64,000 nt of DNA from CAKSUT01 sp045542335 (GCA_045542335.1 JAZQKV010000017.1:18365-82364); one strand, 5' to 3'; numbered from the stretch's first letter, positions 17,263 to 26,751 are shown. Made by a program: numbers and translations. Notes: generated from the sequence alone by a model not told the origin.

Positions 17263-17405
17263 TGGAAAGATCATTAAAAGGTGTTAGAAAAAGACACTTT
17301 TTCAAAGATTTTGAGTTTTTTTCTGCTTTTGAAAACCGCTTTTTCGGTTTTTATCAAAAATGCACATTTTGACAGTAACAATTATTGAAATATGACATTT
17401 TCAAC

Positions 17406-17434
17406 TTGATAAGTTAATATTTTTAGTGTAGAAT
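17406..17434 (+). promoter_or_regulatory. Promoter of second SLH gene
   Basis: TTGATA (17406-17411), 17-bp spacer, TAGAAT (17429-17434). It leaves a leader of about 160 nt before the start codon, in which I see no clear structure. Confidence 0.65.
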
Positions 17435-17602
17435 GAATATATGGTGTTTTGTTCATCATGCAAAAAAAGGCTTGAACAATCAAGGCTTTATTTGGCATTG
17501 TGCAAAAAGAATTGGCGGTTTGCGGTGTCAATTCCATGTGCGAATGTTTCAGATAAACACCGGCTTCAAGCTATTATCTCATTTCAGAAAGGAAAGTGAA
17601 CA

Positions 17603-20600
17603 ATGAAAAGATTCACAAGTGCGGTACTTTGTGTACTCATGATTCTCTCATGCTTTACTTTTGTTGCCTCTGCAGCTGAGGGAAAGTATGCACCCGAAGT
17701 TGGCGACGGATATATCCGTTTCGACTACAACCAGATTGCCTGCGGCTTTGTAAACCACAAAAAGTATGGTGTAATGGAAAAGAACATGGAGATTGACGGC
17801 GTAAAGGCTGTTAAGTTTACTCCTGCTCCCACAGAAGAGGATGCTGCGGCTTCAACAACATATTCCCTCGACTGCTGGAATCTTGCAAACTATGAGGCTA
17901 AGGTTGAAGTTCCAAAGTATAAGTATGTTGGCGTAAAGTATTACTACGCAACAGATAACCCCACATTTAATGATAAGATGGAATTCAACATTCTCCCCGG
18001 TAACACAAAGGCAACCGACAGCCTCACCGTTAAGTCCGCAAAGCCGGTTGTTACAAATCAGTGGGCAGAGGCGATTTTCGATTTCAGCTCTGTAATGAAG
18101 CTTAAGGAAACGGATAAACCCTGGATAAACCAGGCACATTTCCGTCCTTTCCCGGGCATGGCTCCCTCGTTGCTCAAGGCAGAGGACGTGCTTTATATTG
18201 CGGAGTATTCTTTCTATGAAAGAAATCCCGACCCCAACGCACGCGTGACAATCACGTTCCAAAAGGGTGATCCCGGTGCAATCGGTGAGGTTGCTCCTAT
18301 TGAAGTTAAGCCCGGAGAAAAGTACACTCTCCCTGAGCCTGCATATACCTTTGAGGGTTACGCAGCCGAGTTCAAGGGTTGGCAGCGTTCCTCCGACAGC
18401 GAAATCTTCCCTGCAGGAACAGAGTTTGTTGCAGATGGTGGACTTTCCTTCAAGGCACTCTGGGAAATCGAAACAGACAAGAGTTTCATCTCCATAGATT
18501 TCAAGGACTATGAAGACGGTATTGTTAACCACAAAAAAACCGCTACCATCGAAATCGTTGAATTTGAAGGCAAGAACGTTGTTAAGGTAACTCCCGACCC
18601 AACATCCACAGAAGCAAAGCAGATTTCTCTTGACGGTTGGAGCTATGAGGGCGCAGGAATTGACCTTGGTGTGTTCAAATATTTTGCAATTGAATATAAG
18701 TACGTTTCCAAGAAACCTGTTGATGAAAACATGGTTATTGCGATCATGACCAACGGCGGAATCCTCACAAAGTCCCCCTCCGCAAACTCAACAACAAAGA
18801 TTGTTGAGGGTCAGTGGACTCTCGCTTTGTTTGAGTTCCCCGGTATTGATGAGCTTCTCGCTCCCAACAAGACTGTTCACAACATGAAGCAGATGCACAT
18901 CCGTCCCTGGGGTACAACTGAGCTTTCCGCAATTCACCCCGAAGACAGAATGTATATCGGAAGCATCATGTTCTTCCGTGACAAGCCTGAACTTGTTGAG
19001 CATAACGCATATATGACAGGCTATAATGATGCCTCTTTCAAGCCTAACAAGACAATGACAAGAGCCGAGGCTTGCACAGTTGTTGCAAGACTTCTCGACA
19101 CAGAAGAAAACATCGCAAAGAACACCACCACCTTATTTACAGACGTTGCGGCAGATAAGTGGTACACCAAGTATATTTCTTTCTGCGAAGCAAAGGGACT
19201 TCTTAAGTCTTACAGCGGAACTTTCCTCCCCGAGCAGAATATTACAAGAGCCGAATTTGCAGAGCTTGTTTATAACATGGGCCTTGCAAAGGAAGATGCG
19301 GCAAATAAGAAGACCTTTACAGACGTAACCGAGGCTCATCCCAAGTACGCCGCAATTATGGCAGCGGCAAGCGCAGGTCTCATTGGTGGCTACGAGGACG
19401 GAACATTCCTTCCCGACAGAACAATCACCCGTGCACAGGTTGTGACAATCATCAACCGTGCAAAGGGCATTTCCAAGAAGGCAGAAAATATCACCGATTC
19501 CGTTGACGTTATATTCACCGACGTTGATGCAACGCATTGGGCGTTTGCTGACATTGCAGAGGCAACAGTTCCTCATGCCGAGCTTGACGGAAGCTGGGTA
19601 TATTGCATTGAAGATCCCCTCGTAAAGGTGCTTGAGCACATGGACGAGGACGAAATCATAAACATCGAAGCAGGTAAGGCAAAGGTTGCAGAGCTCGATG
19701 CACTTGAAGCAAAGAGAATTGAGGAAATCAGAAATACTCCCTCAATGGACCTCTCTCACATCACAGGCAAGAAGATTTACGTTTCCAACAACGGTAAGGA
19801 TACAAACGACGGTCTCACTCCCGAAACAGCGGTTGCTTCCATTTCCAAGGCTATGGGTATGGCAGGTGCAGGCGGTGCGGTGCTTCTCGAAAGAGGCGGA
19901 TTCTGGAGAACTAAGTTCACAGTTCCCGCAGGCGTAACAGTTACCGCATACGGCGAAGGCGCAAAGCCTACTATCTACGGCTCTCCCGAGGATGGTGCAG
20001 ACCCTGCAAAGTGGGCTCTCGTTTATAAGGATGACTCAACTGGTGCGAAGATCTGGAAGTATGCAAACGAGGGCATGACAGACGTTGGTACTCTTGTATT
20101 CAACCACGGCGAAGGCTTTGCCATGAAGGAAATCCCCACAAGCAAGGGCAAGAAATTCGTTGTCAGAGGCACAGACGATGTTGAGTTCGATTATAAGAAA
20201 GAGCTTGACAAGAACTTTGAGTTCTTCCACAGGGCAAACTCCGTTGTCAGCGGAAATATCATCAACGCAAGTACGGCTGTAGGTCCTCTCTATTTCAGAT
20301 GCGACAACGGCAACCCCGGTGAAGTGTTCGACTCCATTGAGTTCAACACCAAGGGCAATATCATTAGTGCAAATAACAATGTGACAGTTGACAACCTCTG
20401 CATCATGTATGGCGGAAGCCACGGTATCGGTATGGGTACTGTAAAGAACGTAAAGTTCACAAACCTTGAGGTGGGTTGGATTGGCGGCTCAATTCAGAGC
20501 TACAACGCAAACAGCACAACCGACGGCAGGGCAACACGTTTTGGCAACGGTATTGAAGTTTACGGCGGATGCGACGGCTACACAATCGACAACTGCTATG

Positions 20601-21805
20601 TTTACCAGTGCTATGACGCAGGCGTTACACATCAGCTTTCCGGCAGCGCAACCGGTGACTACAGAGAAGACAACGTAACCTACTCCAACAACGTAATCAC
20701 CGAGTGCGTATACTCAATTGAATACTTCCTCGGTCTCAACGGTGCATATGTAAGAGAAGGAAAGAACATCCTCTTTGAGGGCAACCTCCTCAGACGTGCA
20801 GGCTTTGGCTTTGGTTCATTCCGTCCCGACGGCAACAACCAGAGACACATCAGAGGCGGCAGCGGAAACCAGTTTGAAAACTACGTTATCAGAAACAACA
20901 TTTTCGACCGTTCCGTATATGAGCTTGTTCAGACAACAACCGTTCACCCTGCATATGTTCCCAAATATGAGGGTAACACATATATCCAGGGTCTCGGCAA
21001 CAGAGTTTACTATTCCGGCGTTCCCGCAATGGGTGCAAACGCAGACCTTCTTATCGAAAACAAGATAAGACGCAGACTTGGCGACGAAACCGCAAAGTTC
21101 TATTTTGTTGAAAACGTTCCCTATTGGACGTATGACTATGTAAACCCCAAGACAAGCGACAAGGAATATCCTGTTGTCGCAGACGTTGACGGCGGCGCAG
21201 CTCCTGTGGCCCCTGCAGTTCCTGCAGAACCCGAAGAAGTTAAAGATCCTTACTTCGTGAGAACTGCCGCAGGCAAGGAAGCAAAGGACAGCAAGACACA
21301 GCTTTATGCCGCTGCAAGAGACTCTATGAATGTAGAGTTCAAGACGGATGCTGACAGCGGTATCAAGTACGCCCATGTAACCACCACCGGCAAAGAAAGT
21401 ACATACAACATGGACTGCTATGGTCTTAATCCTGTTATTCCCTTTGAAAATGGAAAAGCAGTAATAAAAGTTCTCATGAGAACAAATGCAACACACTCAA
21501 CAAATCCCGCTATTGTTTTCTACCATCTCATGCAGGAGGACGAAACAGAGGCAACGGGTAAATCTGTTGAAGCAAAGCTCAGTGCATACCCTGCATCAGA
21601 TGGAACATGGCAGGAAATGTATTTTGTTGCGGAAAATGTAAGCTATGTAAGCTCAAGCCAGATTCACCTGCTCTTTGCAGGCAGAACTGCAAAGGGTACG
21701 GACTTTAAGGAAGGTCAGTACTATGACGTTGCGGCATGGGCGGCATTTCCCAACCTCACCTCTGCAAAGGCATATGACCTTAAAAAGGACTGTGTTGCAA
21801 AGTAA
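17603..21805 (+). CDS. Second S-layer-anchored right-handed beta-helix protein
   Basis: A 1400-aa paralog of the preceding gene product, with the same order: signal peptide (1-25, ending near ASAA), module 1 (about 27-212), an InlB-like repeat (213-290), module 2 (290-466), three SLH repeats (466-662), a helical linker, a right-handed beta-helix (722-1180) and one C-terminal module (1214-1398) where its neighbour has two. The SLH region is nearly the same in both proteins at the DNA level, suggesting recent duplication or gene conversion. The beta-helix keeps YDAGVTHQ and the IEYF segment. AAAGGAAAGTG precedes the ATG. Its role is probably wall-bound glycan binding or cleavage; the substrate is unknown. 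Confidence 0.85.
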   Translation: MKRFTSAVLCVLMILSCFTFVASAAEGKYAPEVGDGYIRFDYNQIACGFVNHKKYGVMEKNMEIDGVKAVKFTPAPTEEDAAASTTYSLDCWNLANYEAKVEVPKYKYVGVKYYYATDNPTFNDKMEFNILPGNTKATDSLTVKSAKPVVTNQWAEAIFDFSSVMKLKETDKPWINQAHFRPFPGMAPSLLKAEDVLYIAEYSFYERNPDPNARVTITFQKGDPGAIGEVAPIEVKPGEKYTLPEPAYTFEGYAAEFKGWQRSSDSEIFPAGTEFVADGGLSFKALWEIETDKSFISIDFKDYEDGIVNHKKTATIEIVEFEGKNVVKVTPDPTSTEAKQISLDGWSYEGAGIDLGVFKYFAIEYKYVSKKPVDENMVIAIMTNGGILTKSPSANSTTKIVEGQWTLALFEFPGIDELLAPNKTVHNMKQMHIRPWGTTELSAIHPEDRMYIGSIMFFRDKPELVEHNAYMTGYNDASFKPNKTMTRAEACTVVARLLDTEENIAKNTTTLFTDVAADKWYTKYISFCEAKGLLKSYSGTFLPEQNITRAEFAELVYNMGLAKEDAANKKTFTDVTEAHPKYAAIMAAASAGLIGGYEDGTFLPDRTITRAQVVTIINRAKGISKKAENITDSVDVIFTDVDATHWAFADIAEATVPHAELDGSWVYCIEDPLVKVLEHMDEDEIINIEAGKAKVAELDALEAKRIEEIRNTPSMDLSHITGKKIYVSNNGKDTNDGLTPETAVASISKAMGMAGAGGAVLLERGGFWRTKFTVPAGVTVTAYGEGAKPTIYGSPEDGADPAKWALVYKDDSTGAKIWKYANEGMTDVGTLVFNHGEGFAMKEIPTSKGKKFVVRGTDDVEFDYKKELDKNFEFFHRANSVVSGNIINASTAVGPLYFRCDNGNPGEVFDSIEFNTKGNIISANNNVTVDNLCIMYGGSHGIGMGTVKNVKFTNLEVGWIGGSIQSYNANSTTDGRATRFGNGIEVYGGCDGYTIDNCYVYQCYDAGVTHQLSGSATGDYREDNVTYSNNVITECVYSIEYFLGLNGAYVREGKNILFEGNLLRRAGFGFGSFRPDGNNQRHIRGGSGNQFENYVIRNNIFDRSVYELVQTTTVHPAYVPKYEGNTYIQGLGNRVYYSGVPAMGANADLLIENKIRRRLGDETAKFYFVENVPYWTYDYVNPKTSDKEYPVVADVDGGAAPVAPAVPAEPEEVKDPYFVRTAAGKEAKDSKTQLYAAARDSMNVEFKTDADSGIKYAHVTTTGKESTYNMDCYGLNPVIPFENGKAVIKVLMRTNATHSTNPAIVFYHLMQEDETEATGKSVEAKLSAYPASDGTWQEMYFVAENVSYVSSSQIHLLFAGRTAKGTDFKEGQYYDVAAWAAFPNLTSAKAYDLKKDCVAK

Positions 21806-21828
21806 GGCGTAATAAAGCTTGATTTTTC

Positions 21829-21862
21829 AGAGCCATTCCTCGTGAGGGAGTGGCTCTGTTTT
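21829..21862 (+). terminator. Terminator of second SLH gene
   Basis: Stem AGAGCCA/TGGCTCT (21829-21835 with 21851-21857), extended by partial pairing, then GTTTTG just after the stop codon. Confidence 0.7.
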
Positions 21863-22009
21863 GATGAAAAAACCTTCTGTGAATGATGAAAATGCGGTTT
21901 TCTTCACAAAAGGCAGACAGTCAGAATTGACAAGAAGATTGTACAGTATTTTTCGCCGGCTTCAGAACGGTAATTTTCTCGAGAAATATAAAAAAATTCC
22001 TGTTTTCTA

Positions 22010-22038
22010 TTGACAAAGGCACAATGATATTGTAAAAT
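22010..22038 (+). promoter_or_regulatory. Promoter of leaderless beta-helix gene
   Basis: Consensus TTGACA (22010-22015), 17-bp spacer, TAAAAT (22033-22038), with TTTCTA immediately upstream as in the promoter at 34036. Confidence 0.8.
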
Positions 22039-22089
22039 ATAAGTGGTGATATTTCATCGCATTGAATGAAAAGAAGGATGGTGTTTACA

Positions 22090-23610
22090 ATGGATAAGAT
22101 GTTTGATATTGACGCAGGTAATGTCAAGGTTGCACAGCTTGACGAGCTTGAAGCAAAGAGGGTTGCAGAGATAAGAAACACTCCAAACAAGGATTTCACA
22201 GGATTTGGAGGGAAATTCTTCTATGTTTCTCAGAGCGGTAATGATACAAATTCCGGAAGAAGCAAGAAGGATCCCATAAAGAGCATAAACCGCGCACTTA
22301 TGCTTGCAGCTGCAGGCGACGCAGTTCTTCTTGAAAGAGGCGGCTGTTGGAGAGAAAAAATTATTATCCCCGGCGGAGTTACTCTCAGCGCATATGGCGA
22401 AGGCAAAAAGCCGATTATCAGCGGTTCACCCGAAAACGGTGCAGATCCCGAAAAGTGGATGCTTGTGAGCGATGAGAAAGATTCAAAAAAGGTGTGGAAA
22501 TACGTCAACGAGGCAATGCTTGATGTAGGAAGTATTTTCTTTGACGGCGGCGATGATTTCAGCTACAAGGGATATGCAAAAAAGGCTCTTCCAAATTACA
22601 GAGCAGGAAAGTTTAGATGCGTTGACAATCCCGAAAAAGAATACAATCCTTGCGAGAAGCTTGATAATCTTGAGTTTTTCCATGCGGCGGATTCCGAGCT
22701 TAACGGCGAATATATTGCAACTGACAGAGCCTGCGGTCCTCTTTATCTGAGATGCGATGCAGGAAATCCCGGTGAAATCTATTCGCAGATTGAGTTTAAC
22801 ACAAAGGGTAACAATATTCGGGTGAAAGGCGATCAGATAACTGTTGACAACATTTGTATTGTTCACACAGGAAGTCATGGTATAGGCACAGGCACAATAA
22901 GCGGTCTTACGGTTACAAACTGCGAGGTGGGTTGGATAGGCGGCTCGATTCAGTCGTATGTGAGAAACGAGGTTGGTTCTTGCTTCCGCTTTGGAAACGG
23001 CATTGAAATTTATGGTGGTTGCAAGGATTACACCATCGAGAACTGCTATGTTCACAACTGCTATGATGCAGGTATCACCCATCAGTACAGCAGAAACGCC
23101 AAGGGTGACTGTATCATGGACGACGTGCTTTACAAGGACAATGTTATCACGGATTGCGTTTACAACATTGAGTATTTCCACAGCGAGTATGTGGGTTATG
23201 TGAGAACGGGCAAGAATATTCTCATGGAGGGCAATCTTCTTCGCCGTGCAGGTTGGGGCTTTGGCTCGACACGTCCCAACGGGCACGCCCAGGGACACAT
23301 ACGCTCCGGCGGAGAATCAAATCCGTTCAAGAATTTTGTTATCAAAGACAACATTTTTGACAGAAGCGTTGCATATCTTGTTCAGTGTGAAACCCAGGCT
23401 GAAGAATACATTCCCAAAATGCAGGGTAACACTTACATTCAGGGCGTTGAAAACAGACTTTGCCATTTTGGTGTGCCGTCACAGTGGGCAAGCATGGATG
23501 ATGACACTTATGACCACATCAAGAATCTCCTTAAGGACGAGGATGCAAAGGTTTATTTTGTTGAACACATTCCGTATTATGAGTTCAAGGAATATAACGG
23601 CGAAAAGTAA
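22090..23610 (+). CDS. Right-handed beta-helix protein without export signal
   Basis: A 506-aa paralog of the beta-helix part of the two SLH proteins. The ATG at 22090 fits AAGGA about 11 bases upstream; an in-frame ATG at 22066 has no site. The N-terminus begins directly at the helical linker (VKVAQLDELEAKRVAEIRNTP), which in the SLH proteins lies between the SLH repeats and the beta-helix, as if cut out of such a protein. The body carries FYVSQSGNDTNSG, a RG-CWREKI segment and YDAGITHQ near residue 325. No signal peptide or transmembrane helix is visible, so a cytoplasmic location is predicted unless it leaves by a non-classical route. Confidence 0.82.
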   Translation: MDKMFDIDAGNVKVAQLDELEAKRVAEIRNTPNKDFTGFGGKFFYVSQSGNDTNSGRSKKDPIKSINRALMLAAAGDAVLLERGGCWREKIIIPGGVTLSAYGEGKKPIISGSPENGADPEKWMLVSDEKDSKKVWKYVNEAMLDVGSIFFDGGDDFSYKGYAKKALPNYRAGKFRCVDNPEKEYNPCEKLDNLEFFHAADSELNGEYIATDRACGPLYLRCDAGNPGEIYSQIEFNTKGNNIRVKGDQITVDNICIVHTGSHGIGTGTISGLTVTNCEVGWIGGSIQSYVRNEVGSCFRFGNGIEIYGGCKDYTIENCYVHNCYDAGITHQYSRNAKGDCIMDDVLYKDNVITDCVYNIEYFHSEYVGYVRTGKNILMEGNLLRRAGWGFGSTRPNGHAQGHIRSGGESNPFKNFVIKDNIFDRSVAYLVQCETQAEEYIPKMQGNTYIQGVENRLCHFGVPSQWASMDDDTYDHIKNLLKDEDAKVYFVEHIPYYEFKEYNGEK

Positions 23611-23712
23611 TTGTCATGTGAATGGTTGTTTTATTTGGAATACAGGCAGGGAAAGGTGCTTTTGAAAGGACTTTTCTGCGAAAATTTTATAAATTCAGAA
23701 AGGAAATTTGTC

Positions 23713-25266
23713 ATGAAAAAATCGGTTCGTTTTGTCGCAATGATGATTGTTGTTGCAATGTCGCTTTCAATGTTTGTTTCGGCGGTGAGCCTTGATGCTC
23801 TTAAAAAAGCTCCCCTTTCGTTTGAGGGAAACGGTACTTTTTACATGACGCTTGATGAGCCTCTCGGACTTTTGAGCCACCCGGATGTTGTGGCTTCGGT
23901 AAACGAGGAGATTTCTCCCTTTGGCGTTGACCTTGCTCTTCTTGTTGACTCGCTTTTTGGCTCAAAGTTTGATTATACAGTTAAAACAAATGTGTCCGAG
24001 GACTATAAAAAGGGCGAAATGTATGTGAAATATGCTTATCACATTCCTGCTCAACCCGATGACAAATTCAAAATTCAGGTTGATGCGCTTCTTGAAATGT
24101 GGGCAAACTTTGACCTTTCAAACCCCGATGATCCAAAGGCAAAGATTATTATTGATTATCCTATGACAGGCAAATATATTGTATTTGACCTTGCGGATTT
24201 GATTGACGGGGAGACTGGCAAGGAAGAACTCAAGGTTGTTATGCAATATATCACAAAGGTGATTGACCCCGAGTATATAAGCAGTTACAACGATAAGGCT
24301 CTTGAGATAATTGCAAAGCACGCACAGGTTAAGACAAGACTTTCAAGAATTGAAATCAGCCTTGACAACAATGGCTTCGCAGGACTTATGGGAGATTCCT
24401 TCGGACTTTATGCAGAGATGGTTCAGGACATGGTCGGCGAGGCTCTTCCCGAAGAACAGCTTTCCGAGGTTGCTCAGATTCAGCAGATGTTGCCTGCAAT
24501 TCTTGGCGCAGTAAATATTCTTGGCGAAAACGGCATTAAAATGGAGTATATTTTCAATCACAAGGGTGTTATCAAGGCAGAGAGAGCTTCGGTTAATGTC
24601 AATATCAACCTTTATGACATTCTGACAAGCATGGGCGTTCCTGAAATCATGCTTGGCGTTATAACAAAGGACAATTCCACCCTTGCTTTCACGACTTATG
24701 CAGATGCAAATTATACTGCTGTAAACGACGAGGTTGAAATTGAATATCCTGTTCTTACCGAAGAAAACACCTACAATATCGCAGATGAATTTGCGGGAGG
24801 TTTTGCGCAACCCGAACCCGATTTCCCTGCAACCGAGGAAGTTGAGTATAACGACATTTCTATTTTGACAGAGGAGTTCTTCCTTGCGGATTCAACACTT
24901 TACTTCCCATATGAGAGTGTTGCCAGCGAAAACAACTCCTCAAGCGCAAATGACAAGCTTTTTGAGCAGATTAAGCCTCAGCTTGCCGATGGTTTGACAA
25001 AGCTTGTTCTCAAGGATGAAAACGGCGTTGAAAAGGAGATTTCGTTGCAGGCTCCCGTTGTTGAAAAGGACGGAAAGCTTTATGTTGACATCTCCTTTGT
25101 AAAGAGTGTGTTTGAACAGGAGCTCAGTTTTGCAGATTATATGCCTGAATATGGTCTTGGAGTTTATTTCTATGAACTTGACCCGGATTTTCTGCTTGGT
25201 TATGAGGGCGGAGAAGTTTCGGTTGAGGCAGATGAAGTTACTGTTGCAGAGGTTGTTGCAGGCTGA
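23713..25266 (+). CDS. Secreted protein of unknown function
   Basis: A 517-aa protein with a clear signal peptide (MKKSVRFVAMMIVVAMSLSM...SA). The start at 23713 has AGAAAGGAAA upstream; the frame runs further upstream without a site. I do not recognise the family. The body is rich in acidic residues and alternating hydrophobics, with a segment DKFKIQVDALLEMWANFD near residue 120 and a C-terminal part reading GKLYVDISFVKSVF, slightly reminiscent of copper-amine-oxidase-N-like stalk domains. It lies 102 bases downstream of the leaderless beta-helix gene with no terminator between, so they may be co-transcribed. A terminator follows at 25316. Confidence 0.7.
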   Translation: MKKSVRFVAMMIVVAMSLSMFVSAVSLDALKKAPLSFEGNGTFYMTLDEPLGLLSHPDVVASVNEEISPFGVDLALLVDSLFGSKFDYTVKTNVSEDYKKGEMYVKYAYHIPAQPDDKFKIQVDALLEMWANFDLSNPDDPKAKIIIDYPMTGKYIVFDLADLIDGETGKEELKVVMQYITKVIDPEYISSYNDKALEIIAKHAQVKTRLSRIEISLDNNGFAGLMGDSFGLYAEMVQDMVGEALPEEQLSEVAQIQQMLPAILGAVNILGENGIKMEYIFNHKGVIKAERASVNVNINLYDILTSMGVPEIMLGVITKDNSTLAFTTYADANYTAVNDEVEIEYPVLTEENTYNIADEFAGGFAQPEPDFPATEEVEYNDISILTEEFFLADSTLYFPYESVASENNSSSANDKLFEQIKPQLADGLTKLVLKDENGVEKEISLQAPVVEKDGKLYVDISFVKSVFEQELSFADYMPEYGLGVYFYELDPDFLLGYEGGEVSVEADEVTVAEVVAG

Positions 25267-25315
25267 TTTGGGTTTGTTTGAACGGCTAAAACAGAGTGAT
25301 ATTTCAATAAGGTTT

Positions 25316-25352
25316 AAGGTGCTGTGTCGGTTTGGATACAGCACCTTTTTTG
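25316..25352 (+). terminator. Terminator after the secreted protein gene
   Basis: Stem AAGGTGCTGT/ACAGCACCTT (25316-25325 with 25338-25347), then TTTTTG. Confidence 0.9.
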
Positions 25353-25415
25353 CATCAAAATAAAAAGTCCCTGCTACGCACACGGCGTAACAGGGATTCT
25401 CTTTGTAATGTCTGA

Positions 25416-26042
25416 TTAAAGCTCTCGTCTGCCTTCAATTGCTTTGAAAAGTGTTACCTCATCGGCATATTCAAGGTCTCCGCCAACAGGGATTCCATAG
25501 GCAAGACGTGTTGTTTTTGCGCCTAACGGCTTTACGAGCTTTGAAATGTAAATTGCTGTTGCCTCTCCCTCAACATTGGGGTTTGTTGCAAGGATAAGTT
25601 CAACAGGTACATCGGGCTTTTCGCTCACAAGCTCGCCCACTCTTGCAACAAGCTCTTTAACCGTGATTTCGTCGGGACCAATTCCGTTCATGGGCGAAAT
25701 AACGCCATGAAGAACATGGTAAACGCCGTTGTATTCACGGATTCTGTCCAGGGATGCCACATCTCTTGGATCTTCAAGCACGCATATGAGCCTGTGGTCA
25801 CGGGTGCTGTCGGCACACACATGACAAAGCTCTGTTTCGCTTATATTCATGCAGCAACGGCATCTTGTTGTGTTTTCCTTTGCATCGACAATTGCGGCGG
25901 CAAAATCCTTTGCCTCCTCTGCGCTCATGTCAAGAACGGAAAATGCCATTCGATAGGCTGATTTTTTTCCGACTCCCGGAAGCTTGCGGAACTTCTCTGC
26001 AAGCCTGTCAACGGGAGACATTCTCTGTCCCTTTGCCGGCAT
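25416..26042 (-). CDS. recR: Recombination mediator RecR
   Basis: Acts with RecF/RecO to load RecA on single-stranded gaps. 208 aa as drawn, or 201 aa from an ATG at 26021 that has a better upstream site (AAAGGGACAG); the first ATG overlaps the ybaB stop by one base. The helix-hairpin-helix KLPGVGKKSAYRMAF is at the N-terminus, a four-cysteine zinc motif (CRCCMNISETELCHVC) is near residues 58-73, and the Toprim domain shows VLEDPRDV and LILATNPNVEGEAT. The ybaB-recR pair is a common conserved arrangement. Confidence 0.95.
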   Translation of the reverse strand: MPAKGQRMSPVDRLAEKFRKLPGVGKKSAYRMAFSVLDMSAEEAKDFAAAIVDAKENTTRCRCCMNISETELCHVCADSTRDHRLICVLEDPRDVASLDRIREYNGVYHVLHGVISPMNGIGPDEITVKELVARVGELVSEKPDVPVELILATNPNVEGEATAIYISKLVKPLGAKTTRLAYGIPVGGDLEYADEVTLFKAIEGRREL

Positions 26043-26389
26043 CAGAAAAGACCGGGCATGGAGATGCTGCCTGTCACCTTGTTCATTTCATCGGCATTTG
26101 TTGATTCAACCTTTTTGATAGCCTCATTAACTGCCGCAACAAGGGTGTCTTCAAGGGTTTCGATGTCGTCGGGGTCAACAATATCCTCGGAAAGAGTTAT
26201 TGAAATAATCTCTTTCTTGCCGTTTATTTTAACGTTGACTGCTCCGCCACCGCTTGAAACCTCATATTCCTTTTCGTTAAGCTCGCCCTGGAGCTTTTCC
26301 ATGTCCTCTTGCATTTTCTGCGCCTGCTTGATGATGGACTGCATATTCTGAGGACCGCCGCCCATTCCCTTGGGAAGTCTTGCTTTCAT
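26042..26389 (-). CDS. ybaB: YbaB/EbfC family nucleoid-associated protein
   Basis: A small 115-aa DNA-binding protein forming dimers on the nucleoid. The N-terminal helix MQSIIKQAQKMQEDMEKLQ and the pattern GGGAVNVKINGKKEIISI are typical; the N-terminus has the glycine-rich stretch KGMGGGPQNM. Ribosome-binding site GAAAGGATG lies just upstream. Directly coupled to recR, with which it is nearly always paired. Two candidate promoters lie upstream (26441 and 26669). Confidence 0.93.
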   Translation of the reverse strand: MKARLPKGMGGGPQNMQSIIKQAQKMQEDMEKLQGELNEKEYEVSSGGGAVNVKINGKKEIISITLSEDIVDPDDIETLEDTLVAAVNEAIKKVESTNADEMNKVTGSISMPGLF

Positions 26390-26440
26390 TTTTATTCATC
26401 CTTTCAAAGTGATTTGTGTGTTTCATTATGGTCGAAGTTC

Positions 26441-26469
26441 ATTATAACACACTTTTTTTCAAAACGCAA
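26441..26469 (-). promoter_or_regulatory. Proximal promoter of ybaB-recR
   Basis: TTGCGT (26464-26469), 17-bp spacer, consensus TATAAT (26441-26446) on the minus strand. Just upstream are two 13-bp direct repeats AATTCACAATTGA (26484-26496 and 26505-26517), 21 bp apart, or two helical turns. Confidence 0.7.
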
Positions 26470-26568
26470 GTGTTTCGACGAATAATTCACAATTGATGGT
26501 GTACAATTCACAATTGAACGCCGCAATTCCGGAGTGCATTTGAAATGTCGGTTGTCGACTCACACCTC

Positions 26569-26597
26569 TTGACAACTTCCGCAAAATATGCTATAAT
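26569..26597 (+). promoter_or_regulatory. Promoter of mfd
   Basis: TTGACA (26569-26574), 17-bp spacer, TATAAT (26592-26597); both boxes are consensus. The leader is about 200 nt long and holds an AATGAC/GTCATT hairpin followed by TTTTG at 26614-26633, resembling a weak terminator. Confidence 0.85.
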
Positions 26598-26647
26598 ACA
26601 ACTCGATTGGTTTTAATGACATTCAGTCATTTTTGTCGGAGAAAACT

Positions 26648-26713
26648 ATGTTTGCCGACCTTTACCACATTATACCCCATTTATTTGTGCTTGTCAATAG
26701 CGTTTTCAAATAA
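26648..26713 (+). CDS. Possible 21-aa leader peptide upstream of mfd
   Basis: An ATG preceded by CGGAGAAAACT opens a hydrophobic peptide (MFADLYHIIPHLFVL...) ending in TAA at 26711. A stem-loop follows at 26722-26751. The arrangement resembles a leader peptide with a downstream structure, but it could be chance; no homolog is known to me. Confidence 0.25.
   Translation: MFADLYHIIPHLFVLVNSVFK
26669..26697 (-). promoter_or_regulatory. Consensus minus-strand promoter facing the mfd promoter
   Basis: TTGACA (26692-26697), 17-bp spacer, TATAAT (26669-26674) on the minus strand, both consensus. It points at the mfd promoter, so the two transcripts would overlap by about 60 bases. It could give a long leader for ybaB-recR or a separate small RNA. 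Confidence 0.7.
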
Positions 26714-26721
26714 AAAAACAA

Positions 26722-26751
26722 CCCTCGCACCCATCAAAGGGCTGCCGAGGG
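26722..26751. terminator. Stem-loop in mfd leader, terminator-like on the minus strand
   Basis: CCCTCG/CGAGGG (26722-26727 with 26746-26751) encloses CCCATCAAAGGG. On the minus strand it is followed by TTGTTTTTTTATTT, so it would stop antisense transcription leaving mfd just before the minus-strand promoter. Confidence 0.5.
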
